A program made the translations under genes and the position numbers. From assembly GCA_950295325.1 (NCBI GenBank), contig OX485804.1, forward strand, positions 19,592,001 through 19,656,000: a DNA stretch of 64,000 nt, written 5' to 3'. This document shows positions 1 to 12,179 of the stretch, piece by piece (position 1 is the first letter of the stretch; each line of letters opens with the position of its first letter). Under the pieces are notes generated by a model, which saw only the letters and a program-made list of their open reading frames with translations, was not told the DNA's origin and ran no database searches. This stretch comes from Polytrichum commune (taxonomy: Eukaryota > Streptophyta > Polytrichopsida > Polytrichales > Polytrichaceae).

Positions 1-1740
1 GTTGAACAACATTCAGGCCTTCGAAACCTTTGCAACCTACAAACGTCCAGATACCCCTCGAAACTCATAGAATATACACACTGCTGCTGCACAATGGAAA
101 GACAGTCACAAGCCATGACGGATCCAACACTATGGTTGAAAAATCTAAAGATTTCAGAAAAAGATCCCAGCACAAGACACATATACGTGCCTTATAACCT
201 AGCATACTTGCTTTGAAGCCTCAAACAAGCATGGTTGCCTCTGGTTACAAATTGCAACATTCTAGGTACAGGAAAATACTTCTAAATGCCAGCTCCATTG
301 CTTTTCAGGGAACAATGTGCCTCAGCTGTGGCTCACATAAATGAACAAGTGAAGCGAGTTAGTCTGTTAATCTACTTTGTTTCAAAAAATCAGCGGAGGA
401 TAGTGAGATCAAATTATTGCCTCTGCAAAAAAAGCATGTCTTACCGCACCTCTGTGGGTAAGCAACAAACATCACAGTTGGTATTTCCGAAGCACATGTG
501 AGTATTTCTATCACAATCTACGCATCAAGTCTTTACAATCTCTTCAAGAAAGTACTCCTGGCCTCATCATTGACCCAGTAGACCACAAATCACAGCTCTC
601 AAGCAAGTCTGCATGTTCCATCCATTCCCTCTTGGACTACTGCAAAGAAACCCACGTAAAGCGAGCGAGTTCCTCAGATTTAGTAGCTCTTCGGTGAGGT
701 TCCCAGACTATCCATACCCCTACTAACCTCGTCCCAGGGGTAGCGCACAAGATACAGATCTTAGGTTATAGATCATTAAGATTCTAAATCCAAAATGTTT
801 GTCCCTATCCCACTAAGACCCCTTGCACGACTAAGATTCCTTCAAACCGCTAACTAACAAAATGAGAAGGGCGTCCACGCCACCCAAGAAACAGCACAGA
901 TAAAAATGTTAAGCCCAAACCTTACAAAATCCTTTTGATTCTAACGTCGATATTTCAAGAACTACACCAGCCCACATAACCCGACCCCGAACGACCTTCA
1001 CCACCATGGAATCAACCATCCTCTACCAGAACTCAACCGCCCATCAAACCCCGCCATGTGACAACACCAAAACACCCAGATCTCAGCTCCAAAAACACAA
1101 TTACTTACCCACAACCCCTCCACCAACGCACAACCCCATAAACCCCCGAAACTCAAAATTCAGATCCCACCCTCAACCTCAACCCAAAAAACATCGCCAC
1201 CGCCTTCCTCCCCCACTGATCTCTCTCCCACCGCCAGATATCCCCACACAAATCGCAATGCCACATCCGCAAAGCCGCGTAAACACACGAGGCCTACCCC
1301 TGAAGCCTCCACTGAAACCTCACGACATCCAGAACCTCCCTCCAACAGAGATGGAAACACCGAACCATAAACCTTGTAAAAACACATGTACGAACGTGAC
1401 GAAGCTCACATACCACATGTGATACACATGAAAAACGGATGCTCACATATACGGGCGGAAAGGAAGAGTAGAGGGAGGATCTGGACTCACAGATCCGAGC
1501 TTAAGTCTGTCATGTGCAATGCGGCGTTTCCATGGCTGGAGAAGGAGAGACCGGTTTCGGTGCACCAAGCAACTGCCTTGGCGGAAAGGCAGGATGAAGC
1601 ACCGAGACACGGTCTTCCGGAACAGAGAGAAGACAGAATAGGGAAGAGGGATCTCTCCCTTCCGTGGCTTGGCTGGTGCATTGCTGGAGGGGGAGGCGGA
1701 TGAATGTTTTGTGGATGTAAAGGAATCATGGTGAGTTTCA
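1..1740. other. Gene-poor segment with a weak minus-strand terminal-exon signal
   Basis: No gene can be firmly called. On the minus strand, 759 down to 680 reads as an open segment preceded by an AG acceptor and closed by TAA. It encodes a peptide containing LVRYPWDEVSRGMD and could be the last exon of a gene whose 3' UTR is 1-679. I do not recognise the product and found no matching upstream exon. Bases 960-1400 are unusually C/A-rich on the plus strand and 1440-1700 are locally GC-rich. The open frames there, on both strands, look compositional rather than coding. Confidence 0.2.
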
Positions 1741-1809
1741 TCCGTTACGCGGAGAGTGAGTTAGTGGGGTGCGTGGGTGGGCGGTGGGTGGATGGGGTGG
1801 GTGGACTAA

Positions 1810-1930
1810 GGTTTAGTTTCCATGTAGGCCGCTTGCTCACTAGATTCTTGAAGAAATATAGATTCCACATGTTAGAATCTATGTTTTCATTAGAATTTGG
1901 TGGGTGAGCGATCAACATGGAGACTAATCC
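1810..1930. mobile_element. PIF/Harbinger-like MITE, 121 bp
   Basis: The ends form 39-bp imperfect terminal inverted repeats (1810-1848 and 1892-1930). The left one begins GGTTTAGTTTCCATGTAGG. The element is flanked on both sides by the trinucleotide TAA (1807-1809 and 1931-1933), the target duplication expected for PIF/Harbinger transposition. It has no coding capacity. Related termini occur near 12,030, 17,831 and, inverted, 18,200, so this is a small dispersed family. Confidence 0.65.
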
Positions 1931-2062
1931 TAAGAGCAAGCCCAGTCGTTCCTATATCTGCATCTAGGAAGAAAAAGTGGTCTCCGTTCATAACGTAAAT
2001 GCCGAACCACGTACAAAATGTCATTCATTCTACATTACAACTAACTAAAATTTAACCATATA

Positions 2063-2230
2063 ATTGAGTTTGAGAAATAACCAGTTGGAGTTCAAGACTT
2101 CATAAGAATTACTCATCGTTTAGAGGAATTCATGGAATATACCTCAAATTAATGAAGAATAACTCAATCAATTCATCTGCAATGGGTAATTTTCATGAAA
2201 TCTCAAACTCAATCACTTCCTTTGTAACTA
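2063..2230. repeat. Dispersed repeat, copy 1 of 3
   Basis: This stretch contains a GAGAAATAACCAGTTGGAGT segment followed by AGAGGAATTCATGGAATATA. Diverged copies in the same orientation occur at about 5,070-5,230 and 25,930-26,070, sharing the same order of motifs. No terminal repeats or coding potential are visible. It is probably an old non-autonomous element of unknown class. The rest of 1,940-3,200 is AT-rich and featureless to my eye. Confidence 0.45.
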
Positions 2231-3204
2231 TGTAGTTAAAACCAGCAAAAAGAAGTAGGTCAAATGTTTAAAAGGTTGTTGTCTTGTTATATATAACCCT
2301 CCTTACACACCTCTCACACATGCAAGTAGTTATGCTTCATCTACCAAAAAAAATCATCCCGGATGATGTTTGCAGGCATGTCTAACTTCATTATTCCGCA
2401 TTTGCATATGCATTGCAGATGAAAGAGTGCAAATGCAAATGTAGACACGGGATGAGTGGGCTTACTCTAAGTAAGGAATAGTTAAACCAATCCACTTGTG
2501 GCATTAAACTAGTGCCGCTTGGTGGAGGTCGGTGTGGCTTAGTGTGAGTGGGGACTCCTATCACTTTTGGTGCAAGTGACTAGAGTAGCACTACACGAAA
2601 CATATGATTTAAGAGGGCATGTCTACACAAAAGTAAACATACTCATTTATATTAACTTAAGTGATTTTGCGTAAGCCTAGTACAAGTATGATATTGGTGT
2701 CATTATTCACAACTTTGGAAATCAATCACAAATATACAATATGATAAATGAACATGTATTTATGGATTTAGTATCACTTGGTCAAAATCTTAGCTCTCGT
2801 TGATTTTGAGATTTGACAAAATAGTACGTGTTTCAAGAATTAATACCACATGCACTACATGGGATAATCAGTGTCGTTAGATTAGGCTGAACCATTTGTA
2901 GGCCTTGATCTTTTGTACATTGACATTGATCTCTCAATAAATCCATCATGTTCAAAATACTTTCTACATCTAAGGATGTCTACAGAAGGGTGGATAATGC
3001 TTTAAAGATTCCTGATTTCACAAAACCCAACCATGCTTCCAAATAAGAGTATGTTCAATTTAAAGTAAACATAACTAAAAAAATCATTAATCCCCGGGCT
3101 CTACTTAGTAATCAACGTTTTCATCCTCCCCTTGATAGGATGTGCTCCAAAATATTACATGCGTCTTTGTGATGGCAAAGACCGACATGTTCTAAGGGGC
3201 TATA

Positions 3205-4810
3205 GACACAAACCAAGGGCCACGACCATGTAATTGTGAGGGCCCTTCATTCTCATCCAAAGGTTATACCACTAACATGCTCTCTCGGAATTGGTGTGAG
3301 GCCTAGCTCTTGGAGGTGTGCATGACGCAAATTTCATTAGAACATGAAACATTGTCCATAATCTACCATGTAAGAATCCGTGTAGAATTTTCATCCACGA
3401 TAATTTCTTTGGATCCTTAGGCTTTCACCTTCTAGTGTGAAATGAACTTGAACAGTCTTGGCTTTTTGAACCAATGAGAGATCTTAGAATGCAATGGTCA
3501 TGGGCTTTCAATCTCATGTGTGAAGTGGCCCTAATGATACCAAACACTTTAATTTTGGCCTTTGATAGCCAAGGGCTTAGGGGTTGTTTACATCATGGAC
3601 CATGAAGCCGTCCCAACGCCTTATAAAATTTGTGATTGGTTGTTGAACTCGTCCTAGGCTCACTTCGGTTTACACCAAGGAAAAAGAATGTCATGATGAC
3701 AATGGAGTTCTAGGTCATTTGAAGACATATTTTAAGGCCTGCATTATCCACTAACATGATCCAACTGGTTTCACGGTGGGAGAGGCAAAAGAGGTGCTCT
3801 GAAGAAAAAGGCAAGGGTCCATTGCTGAAAAATATTATTATAGTGAAGTTTTAATGAATTCTTTTTTGGGCAAGAGAAGATGGAGACAATAGAACACAAG
3901 AGAATGGTCAAAGTTTCAATTTTTTTTTCAAAACTACCTTTTTAAAATATATCTATATTAAGAAAATAAACACATTCACTTCTTGGTGCATGGTCATTCC
4001 TCTTGGTCCACATTTGGTTTACACCTAATGAAGGGCTCAAAGGCTTTATAAATTGATAATTCTAAGGAATTCGACCATGGAAGTTGGACCATGGAAAAAG
4101 GCCATCTCCCATTGTCCAACTTCATGATCCATGGTGTAAACCGGCCCTTAGTCTGTTGAACCCCGCATTCATTCTTTTTGTATAGGCAGCTACAATGACC
4201 TTGCAAACACTCTAGATAATGAGTGTGCCTTTCAACATGCTCTAAGGGCCACTTCACACGCAGGACTGAAGGCCTGTGACCATTACAATCTAAGAGCTCT
4301 CATTGGTCGAAAGGGCGGAGACCGTTCAAGTTCACTTCACACACAAAGGTGAAGACCTAAAGGCCCAAAGAAGACTTCACATATGAAAAGTCTACATGGA
4401 GTCCTACATGGAGTCCTACATGGCAAACTATGGATAAGGTTTCATGGTGTCCCGGAATTTGCGTCAGGCCCACCTCTTGGCAAATTCCGGGACATCGTGA
4501 CTTTTTTTTAAATATTTTTTCCATCAAGACAAATTACATAGCAAATTCTAGGACAGACAAACACCACCAAGTAATTCTCTTAAATTGGTAGAATTTGAGA
4601 CATATTATATTGAACGAAATCCTCCCCTCTTTTTCCGCCAACAAAATATGCAATGATCCCACAACATGGTCCATTCTCACTTCACACTATACTTGAGGGC
4701 CCATGACTACATAAAACGGCTTTCCCAACACCCATGGTACGGCCTTTGGATGAGAGTCAAGGGTCCTCACCATTACGAGGTCACGGCTCTTGGCTCATGT
4801 GTGAAGTGGC
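3205..4810. repeat. Fold-back (long inverted-repeat) element
   Basis: Several blocks pair in inverted orientation around a centre near 3.9 kb. 3211-3270 pairs with 4736-4796, sharing for example CTCATCCAAAGG with its complement. 3419-3560 pairs with about 4240-4380, around the segment meaning CACTTCACAC on one arm and its complement on the other. 3590-3625 pairs with about 4115-4150. The arms are diverged and interrupted. No open frame suggests an encoded protein. It resembles a decayed fold-back transposon or a nested inverted duplication. Exact ends are uncertain. Confidence 0.45.
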
Positions 4811-5069
4811 CCTAACTTACCACATGTTCTCCATGCATTCCCCCTCTTGGCTTCGAATTATTGGGACTTAAGTGAGCCTGGCGAAGGTGCTATATACGAG
4901 AATGGCGAAGAATCAAGTATAACTTCAATTTGCAGGGAGGCAATACTCAGGGGATACAACGTGGGTACAATTATTATAAGTACCTGAATTGTCACTAAGT
5001 TTGGATCTTACCTTCCGTAGTTGAATAGTTCTAAGGTTATAAAAAATCCGTTTCAATGAACGGGGAAGA

Positions 5070-5230
5070 ATTAACTGCTAGTTACAGATGAATTGGTTGT
5101 GTTTGAGGAATAATTGGTTGAAGATCAAGAGTTCCGGAAAATGAACGATCGTTTTAAAAGAACCGATGAAATATACCTCAAATTAATAAAGAAATTTGAA
5201 AACCCACAACATGTAACTGGTTGGATTTGG
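5070..5230. repeat. Dispersed repeat, copy 2 of 3
   Basis: Diverged copy of the family at 2,063-2,230 and 25,930-26,070, recognised by the ordered motifs GTTACAGATGAATTGGTTG, GAGGAATAATTGGTTGAAG and GAAATATACCTCAAATTAAT. The short plus-strand frame at 5114-5296 lies inside it and is not considered a gene. Flanking DNA from 4,816 to 6,500 shows only short local repeats, such as two copies of GCATGGCTCAT(G/T)TGTAGCCC near 5,952-6,017. Confidence 0.4.
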
Positions 5231-6424
5231 AAACAATCGGATCTTGATCAAGTACGTGTGAAAATCTTTCCATGCAATGGTCCATTTAACCCCTAAGCGT
5301 CTAAGAGATCATTCATGATTTGTCCTTCACCTTTGCAAGCCAATTGGGAGTTCAGGTGTAGCTTTAATGTGGTTGGATTTTCTTTGTAGGGTAGGGTGGA
5401 GGCTTGAGGTTTAGTTGAGCCCATCTTGGAATGCTATTCTCATGTTTTGCAAAAATTATGAACGACCATTGTAGTAAATAGGGGATGTTATTCAATTCAT
5501 AAGCCTTCATTTTAAGTACCAACCGTGTAGATTTTGTGTACCTATCCTTTATGAACAACTTTTCCTTAAGAAGTTTTATCTTTTATGGAGAGGAAACATA
5601 TTTTAATAGTATGTTTTAAAATTGCTCAAAAACCTCATGTGTTTAGGGGTTAAGTAGTCTTGAATAACATTGTTCAATCCCCAACCAAAGGAATCTTTGG
5701 TCACAAACACAACAATAAATGAGTCGTCTTAATAATGCACATGACCAAAATTGATATGGAATTGGATGTAACTGCACTATACGCTGTTTGATTTCCTCCA
5801 TATGTGCTATGTTGCTTGCACAATAATTACATTTTTGACAAAGAGTCCACATTACACTCTCTAAACAATGTTATGTGTCGTGGTACAATAAGATGTTGAA
5901 TATAAGGAAATGTCATTCATATGCTAGGCATGTGGCAATGCATGGCTCATTTGTAGCCCTCATGCCTAACACATGTGTAGCAAGTTATGCAACGCATGGC
6001 TCATGTGTAGCCCTCATCATCTGAAGTATCGCCAACATGTTGTGATCTTCATTGGACATGTCACCCTACTATGGGTTGTAGCATATTTCCTCGCGTGAGC
6101 CCCACGTACAATATTGTATAAGTATGTGCATATGAGATTGCACCCAATGTGGGCATGACGTGTGGCGATGCTTGAAAAAATAATTACGTAGTGCTTGATC
6201 TTCCTATGTCATCATGCTAACACTATAACATGGAGTGTAAAAATTTGCAAAATGTTGTGGTTATACTCCTGGGATTGAGTGGCTCACCCAACTAAAGGTA
6301 TGTAGTGACTAATGTTATGTCAAAGGCATGTATGGTGTTTGAATTCGATAGTAGATGGAGGGAAACTGTTACTTACAAAGTGAAGGGTCTGAGGTGACCT
6401 TAAATTACTGGATGATAGTGGAGA

Positions 6425-6470
6425 GTTGTCCAAAACCTAATGGAGTGGTTGGCGGTTCGATTCCCGACCA
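6425..6470 (+). other. Pol III B-box-like sequence (possible SINE fragment)
   Basis: GGCGGTTCGATTCCCGACC at about 6,451 fits the internal B box of tRNA-derived promoters (GGTTCGANNCC). No cloverleaf can be built around it, so it is not a tRNA gene. It could be the head of a decayed tRNA-derived SINE. Confidence 0.25.
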
Positions 6471-6501
6471 TGAATTTGTTCTCTCTACTTGATGGAAAAA
6501 A

Positions 6502-6879
6502 CTACACTAAATATGATATTTAGTGTCACCAATTCTAATTGTCTGGCTCAATACTAATTGTAAACTGCGGTATAGTGTCACCAACACTAAATGTTAACCC
6601 AATATTAATTGTCATTCCTTGTAATTTTTTGGGGGGATTATAGATTTTCAAAGTTGCTATTACTGTCACTTACTAAGTGATTTTCCATCCAAATTTCAAT
6701 CATCCATGACGATATTTCATCACAAGTTATTGACAAGAGAAGGTAAGGTTTTGGCCGATGGATGAACTCAGCCATCATCCACGACAACATTTGTAAACTA
6801 ATTCATAAGAAGTGTCATCTGAACAGTTACCAAAGTGATGTTCAAGGCCAAACGACACTAAATATCATATTTAGTGTAG
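6502..6879. mobile_element. MITE with 26-bp palindromic terminal inverted repeats
   Basis: The left end (6502-6527) starts CTACACTAAATATGATATTT. The right end (6854-6879) is its exact reverse complement over 26 bases. Each terminal repeat is also nearly self-complementary (CACTAAATAT then ATATTTAGTG), so each end can fold alone. The 378-bp element is non-coding. Further CACTAAA-type motifs lie inside it, near 6,560-6,610. No clear target duplication was found, so the superfamily is unassigned. Confidence 0.6.
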
Positions 6880-9009
6880 CAAGGTGATCATGTGCCTCTT
6901 GTGTTCCAAAAAGAAAGAAAGAAAGACTTATGAAGTGAAAGGGAGAATCGGGATAGAATACATGGGAAAAAGTACCTTATGATTTGGAGAAAAGTACATG
7001 CACTAGGTACAAGGCTTGTCCTTACCATCCTCAATTCAAAGAACAAATAACTACACATCACGTCAGTGCACCGCACCGCCACTCCCATGCACAATTCACC
7101 ACAGGAACTTGAACACTTTTAACAAGTCGTGCTCTTGCATCACTTCTGCAATTCCTAATTTTGTGTAAATACTCATTGTTTGACGTTTTCACTCAGGTGA
7201 TATAAGGTCATTGGGGCTTATGTGCTTGCTCTTCTCAGTCAGACACCTACATGTGAGTGGTATATAGTCAAGAATGGACATGTGACTGCAACGACATGTG
7301 TTACTATGAGATTGGAATCTACACGGGTCTTATGCTCAAAATATAGATATCATTCTTGGTGTTCACTATTGGTGTTTAAAAGTGAGACAAATTCATCACT
7401 TTGACGTCTTATGCTTTTTGCGACCTCCAATTGTAAAAATTGGAACGGCAACCTTTGTGATTCACAATTGCTTACGGGATGAGACAATTCCGAATCCGAT
7501 CCAATGGTCAGTAGTAGTATGCAAGATTGAACGTGCCCACAATAGGACCACATACCTTACTCACTCATAGTTTTTATGGTCATGTTCTTGCCTCACTTTT
7601 GGAATTCCCCAAATTTTGGTGAATCTACAGGTCATTTAACTTTCTCACTCATGTGACTTTTTTCAACCTGCACCTGGGCATCAAAATTTTGTTTGGCATC
7701 TGTAGCAGAAAATAATGGAGGTCAAGGTGCAAGGGCTCCAAGTGCACCAGGCTCGAACTGGGCTGCATGACACCAATAATTTATTCAGGATTTTTTTTTT
7801 AATTGAGCACATGAAAAGGGTGGACATGATTGTCGAGACCTAAGCAAGATTGTGGACTGACCCTGACCACACTTCTCATCATCCAAGTGTATTCTGAAAA
7901 GGTGATAACTTCACTTATGTGTCTTCAGCTTTTGTAGCAATTGCTGTTGCTGGATGAACACACAATAATGAAAATCTTATGCCATTGCCCAGAGCAAGTC
8001 TGAGGACTGTCCAGATAGGTCCATATTCTATTTCCATTTATCTCACTTCTTGTAGGTATAGGTCTCCACATGAGACTGCCAAATGATTGGTTCGTTTGTA
8101 ATGAGGTATGTGTTACACGGGGGACATTAGAGTTACAATTATATTGAAAATCAGAAATTAGGGTTACATGTCAATGAAGAATCTTCAGTTTTTTACTACA
8201 TGTGAATGTTGTATGATCACGATATCAGTCTTACCATGCAACAACCTCCTTTCTTTTAAACAAGTCCAAATACTTAATGTTTGCCAGTACTCCCAATGCC
8301 AGAAGGGGCTTCCTCCATGGGCGACTTCTTCGCTAAAAGAGAAATATAACCAACTGAATATCATATCAATACTTCATCACTTAGCACATTAGAGCATTCA
8401 ACCAGGACATTTTCATTGGAGTGCAAGCTACCTTCAGAGCTCTACTGTAAGTTTGTCGTAAATTTTGGCACCTCATTTCCCATAGTATTAAATGGGTGGT
8501 TTCAATAGCAAATGCAGACTTGCACTTATTCTGCAAAAATTCAAAAGCATACTTATTTCATACTTAACTACACTTTGCACACATCCGCCATAAGACTTTC
8601 TAAATTGCAACTTGCCTTGTCAATTCTTCAGTCTTGTATTCACCATTTTTTAATCCTCATGCAGTTCTTAAGGGGAGTAAAGTCGGCCAGCAAGACCCAA
8701 CATCCAGGCTAGAGCAAACAACACTCTGGCGCACACTCAAATTATGCAGTGCAAAAATCAGACCCATTCTGTGATTTCACTACAAGCCACAGACAGAAGT
8801 GCAAATGCAACGACTCATCAGAAAACTACACGGAGAAAGGAAGTTCCAGCTCAGACCTGAATATCTAAGATCTTGGCTTTGACATCAGTGTTTGACAGAA
8901 GGTGAGAGAACCACATGCATGCTTGGATGAAAGTCAAAACCCTTTCTTCGTGTCAATCAATTAAATGGATTGGATATAGGTAACTAAAAACCAAAATTGC
9001 ACCAAGAAT
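6880..9009. other. Intergenic, no supported feature
   Basis: Short unrelated open frames occur on both strands, but none has recognisable domains, consistent splice context or codon bias. I see no element termini. Confidence 0.4.
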
Positions 9010-10163
9010 CTATGTTAATTTCACCTCTACATCAACACCGGCTGGAAGGTCGAGCTGCATCAATGCATCAATGGTTTGTGCGTTAGGATTCTCTAGGTCA
9101 ATCAAGCGCCTGTGTGTCCTGATCTCAAAGTGCTCACGGGCGTCCTTGTTCACGTGGGGTGCTCGCAGCACACAGTACACCCTCTTCTTAGTAGGCAAAG
9201 GCACGGGGCCCATTGTCTGTGCATTTGAGTTTCGGGCAGCTTCCAGAATTTGCTGGCACGCTTGCTCAATCAGGTTAACCCAGTAGGACCTGAGCTTGAT
9301 GCGGATTTTTTGCTTTACGGCGGTCTGCATTCGTCACACGCACACACCAGCTAGAATCATCAGGAACGAAACAAAAGCACCTCAAAATACAGCTTCTGCT
9401 CTTCCATCACTCAATTCCATCATAAGAAACTGCGATGACGTAAACAGGAAAAAGGGGAGACTCACCAAAGCAGGAGGAGAACCGGTGGCAACTGCTGCCC
9501 TAACTGACATCCGAGGGTAGTTAGGTCCTGCGGTAGCTTGGGCACAGGATTGCCTCAACAAGCTTGAGGCGCCCACAAGCCCATCTGCTCGGAGCCCTTC
9601 AAATGTCGACAACTGGACCTGCATTGACAACACCTTCTCAGAACTCATATTTGATCAAACAACAAAAAAATCCACACATGAATCAAATTCCTGTAACCCC
9701 AAACCCCAAACCCCAAACCGCAACAAAGAAAGTTTGTATGAGGATCACATTATAGGCGTTTCACAAGCTGTTATAAAAGCTTGCAACGTTGGAAGGAGAA
9801 ACACACATACACACACACAAATCAATTCCTAACACCCCAAACTTTAACCTATAGCTGCAATCACACAAATTATTTTTCAAGAGATAAGAAATGGTGGGTG
9901 AAGGTGATTTTAGGTCACACATTGGACATGATGGTCGCAAGATGCTAAGAACCTTCTCAGGGTTCACATTCGAGGATAAAGCAAACAATTCCACATATGG
10001 GAAGAATTGGGCGATGTTGGGGGGCACTTACATCAGAAGAGGAGGCGCGGGCGAAGGCCAGGCGCGAGGAGGAGGAGGTGGAGGCGGTGCAGGCGGTGAG
10101 GGAGGCGCAGGAAGGGAGGGTGGCAGCGGCGGTGGAGGCTATGGACGCCATCGCCATCGCCAT
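9010..10163 (-). CDS. rps10: Plastid 30S ribosomal protein uS10 (S10), nucleus-encoded
   Basis: Three exons on the minus strand give a 199-residue protein: 10163-10032, 9618-9466 and 9324-9010 (stop TAG at 9012-9010). All junctions are GT..AG and phase 0. Residues 1-95 (exons 1-2) are rich in Ala and Ser, as in a chloroplast transit peptide. The third exon carries the whole uS10 domain, with the family signature GPVPLPTKK and the following RRLIDL segment. The family protein sits in the head of the 30S subunit and would act in plastid translation. The mature length is normal for bacterial-type S10. An Ala-rich start at 10163 is the only good ATG before the exon 1 donor (GTAAGT). The gene looks intact. 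A MITE lies 211 bp upstream of the ATG and may mark the promoter boundary. A mitochondrial S10 is the main alternative, but the transit peptide looks plastidic. Confidence 0.88.
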
Positions 10164-10373
10164 TGCAAATTCCTTACTTCGTTCTTTCGTGTGCGAAATG
10201 AGAGCCAGAGAGAGAGAAAGAGCTGGGTTGAGCTGCCTTCTCCTCTATTGCCTTTGCATTTGGATAAGGCAGGGGCGTTCCCTTTGCGTTCTCAGCGCTC
10301 CCTTCCCTCCTCCCACGTTCCCAGACAGGAATGAAAGAATGACATTTCTGCAGTATCCCAGTTTATCTAAGTG

Positions 10374-10590
10374 CACTAATTATCCCAATTAGTGTGTGTT
10401 GCTATTCGGAGTTACGCAGTGCTATACCTATTTAATGGGAGTGTAATATTTTACCAAGCAAAGTCATTTATGTTTTATAATGTCCGAACAACCTCTTGAA
10501 CTTTCCTTAGTAAAAATTAAACTCATGTGTAAGACGTTATTGCATTGTGTAACTCCGAATACGAACACACATTAATTGGGATAATCAACG
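10374..10590. mobile_element. MITE with ~48-bp inverted termini upstream of rps10
   Basis: The left arm (10374-10421) contains ATTATCCCAATTAGTGTGTG and CTATTCGGAGTTAC. The right arm (10543-10590) contains the complements in reverse order, GTAACTCCGAATACGAACAC and TTGGGATAAT, with few mismatches. The roughly 120-bp centre is AT-rich and non-coding. The element lies 5' of rps10, whose ATG is at 10163, so it sits in or near that gene's promoter. Confidence 0.6.
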
Positions 10591-12175
10591 TGTTTTACAT
10601 TTGGAACACTGGAATGAAAGGGCACATGGATGTTGACATAGTTGCTATTCTCAAAGTTTTCAAATGGCAAACCAACAATGATGGCATGTTGAGCGGATGG
10701 GATAGTTGCCATTTGCTTGGGTTTAACGGGGTGAAATGGGAAAGGTCTAATCTAGTTACATATAAGCATTTGGAATTTAATACGTGTAATGTATATACAA
10801 GGAAGGACTATGGTGTGTGCTTAGTACATGACTTTCATGACATCGACTATTTGTTATAGTGTGGCATCCAAATTGGTGTCTCATGTTAATTATAGTGGTA
10901 TTCACGGTTTGTCATGTAATACCAATTGTACCAAATTAGTTTCCCTGGTTTTCACTCGGAGATTACTAGATAATACATTGGTCAATGATGAGAAATGTGG
11001 GCCACACTACTTAAGATATAAGGTGTAGTTTTAATGGATACTTAGTGAGCACCTTATAGTTAGTAGATGCTATAAATTTACTTGTTTGTTGGGTACCCTA
11101 TATCATTAGTATTTGGACCTCTCCCATACCAAAAAGATTTAGCAAAAGGGGAAACATCATCACACCATGACAAAAAAAGGATTCCAAGCCACATGTCACC
11201 TTTCATTTCTCAAATATCTAAGTATTATAGTGACTAAGTTAACCTAAGGAAGATGGGTCTTAAGTGGCTTGTTGTCTTAATCGGACCCCTATATATGATT
11301 GGTATGTGATGCGGTGAGAATCAAAAAGAAAACATCATAAATACATTGCTTTAAATAGATTAGACTACGTTTTCAAATATAAATTACTATTCAACCCTCA
11401 ATAGTGAGCACAATTGGGAGGACCTACAGTAAGTATCCAATTAAGAAATCAACAAACATGCACTTTTGATAACCAAACCTCAGTAAGGGGAGGTCTAATA
11501 ATCAATCCAACTTTTGCATACGTTTCATCATAGATTTGCAAATACAATAGAAGTTTTGGTGTGTAAATGTAATTGGTAGAAGTTGGTAAACCCTAAAAAC
11601 GAACCAAACAACACCCACATACCTTACTTAGCATCCCACCTTCCATCCTCAAGCGTCCTAGTGTTCTAGTGACTGACCTACTTGGAAATCAATCTCCTTA
11701 CTCCTCACCAACAACATTTCACATGTCAATTCATCTTCACTTCCAAATCACACTTCCTCCTTGTGGCTCACATGGTGAAATGGACCAATGATCGATAAGA
11801 GATTGTTTCAGACAATGCACCTAGCCAATGTAAGTATGCACACAATATAATTGATCACTCATCCAATAGCAAAAGGATTATCAAAACTTATCACAATGCT
11901 TCATCCATAGAGACATAACATCATCCATAATTCTCATCTCATGTTCATGAGCCTATCGGTTATGACCAATAACCTGCTTTGAGTAGGTGGATGACTTTGT
12001 CATTGACTCTCCTTCGTTAGTTATAACTTAGGCTTAGATTCCATGTAGGCCGCTCGCCCACTATATTCTAGTGAAAATGTAGTTGCCACCAGGTCCTTTA
12101 CATATAGTTACATTCTTATAGACTTATAGAACTATAGAATGTAAAGGACGTGCACATTTTGGGAGTGGCGGATTA
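10591..12175. other. Intergenic, with one PIF/Harbinger-like terminus at ~12,030
   Basis: Mostly AT-rich sequence without supported genes. At about 12,029 a TTA trinucleotide precedes GGCTTAGATTCCATGTAGG, which matches the terminal repeat of the MITE at 1,810. I could not find a matching right end, so this is a fragment or a diverged copy. Nearby, GTCCTTTACAT (about 12,095) and its complement (about 12,145) form a small inverted repeat. Confidence 0.35.
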
Positions 12176-12179
12176 TTTA

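Noticed and set aside
1006-1422. 138-codon Pro/His/Asn-rich frame, with an antisense frame
   Set aside because: Composition-driven: the strand is C/A-rich and lacks stop codons by chance. No recognisable domain.
6425-6470. tRNA gene
   Set aside because: Only a B-box-like stretch is present. Acceptor, D and anticodon stems cannot be formed.
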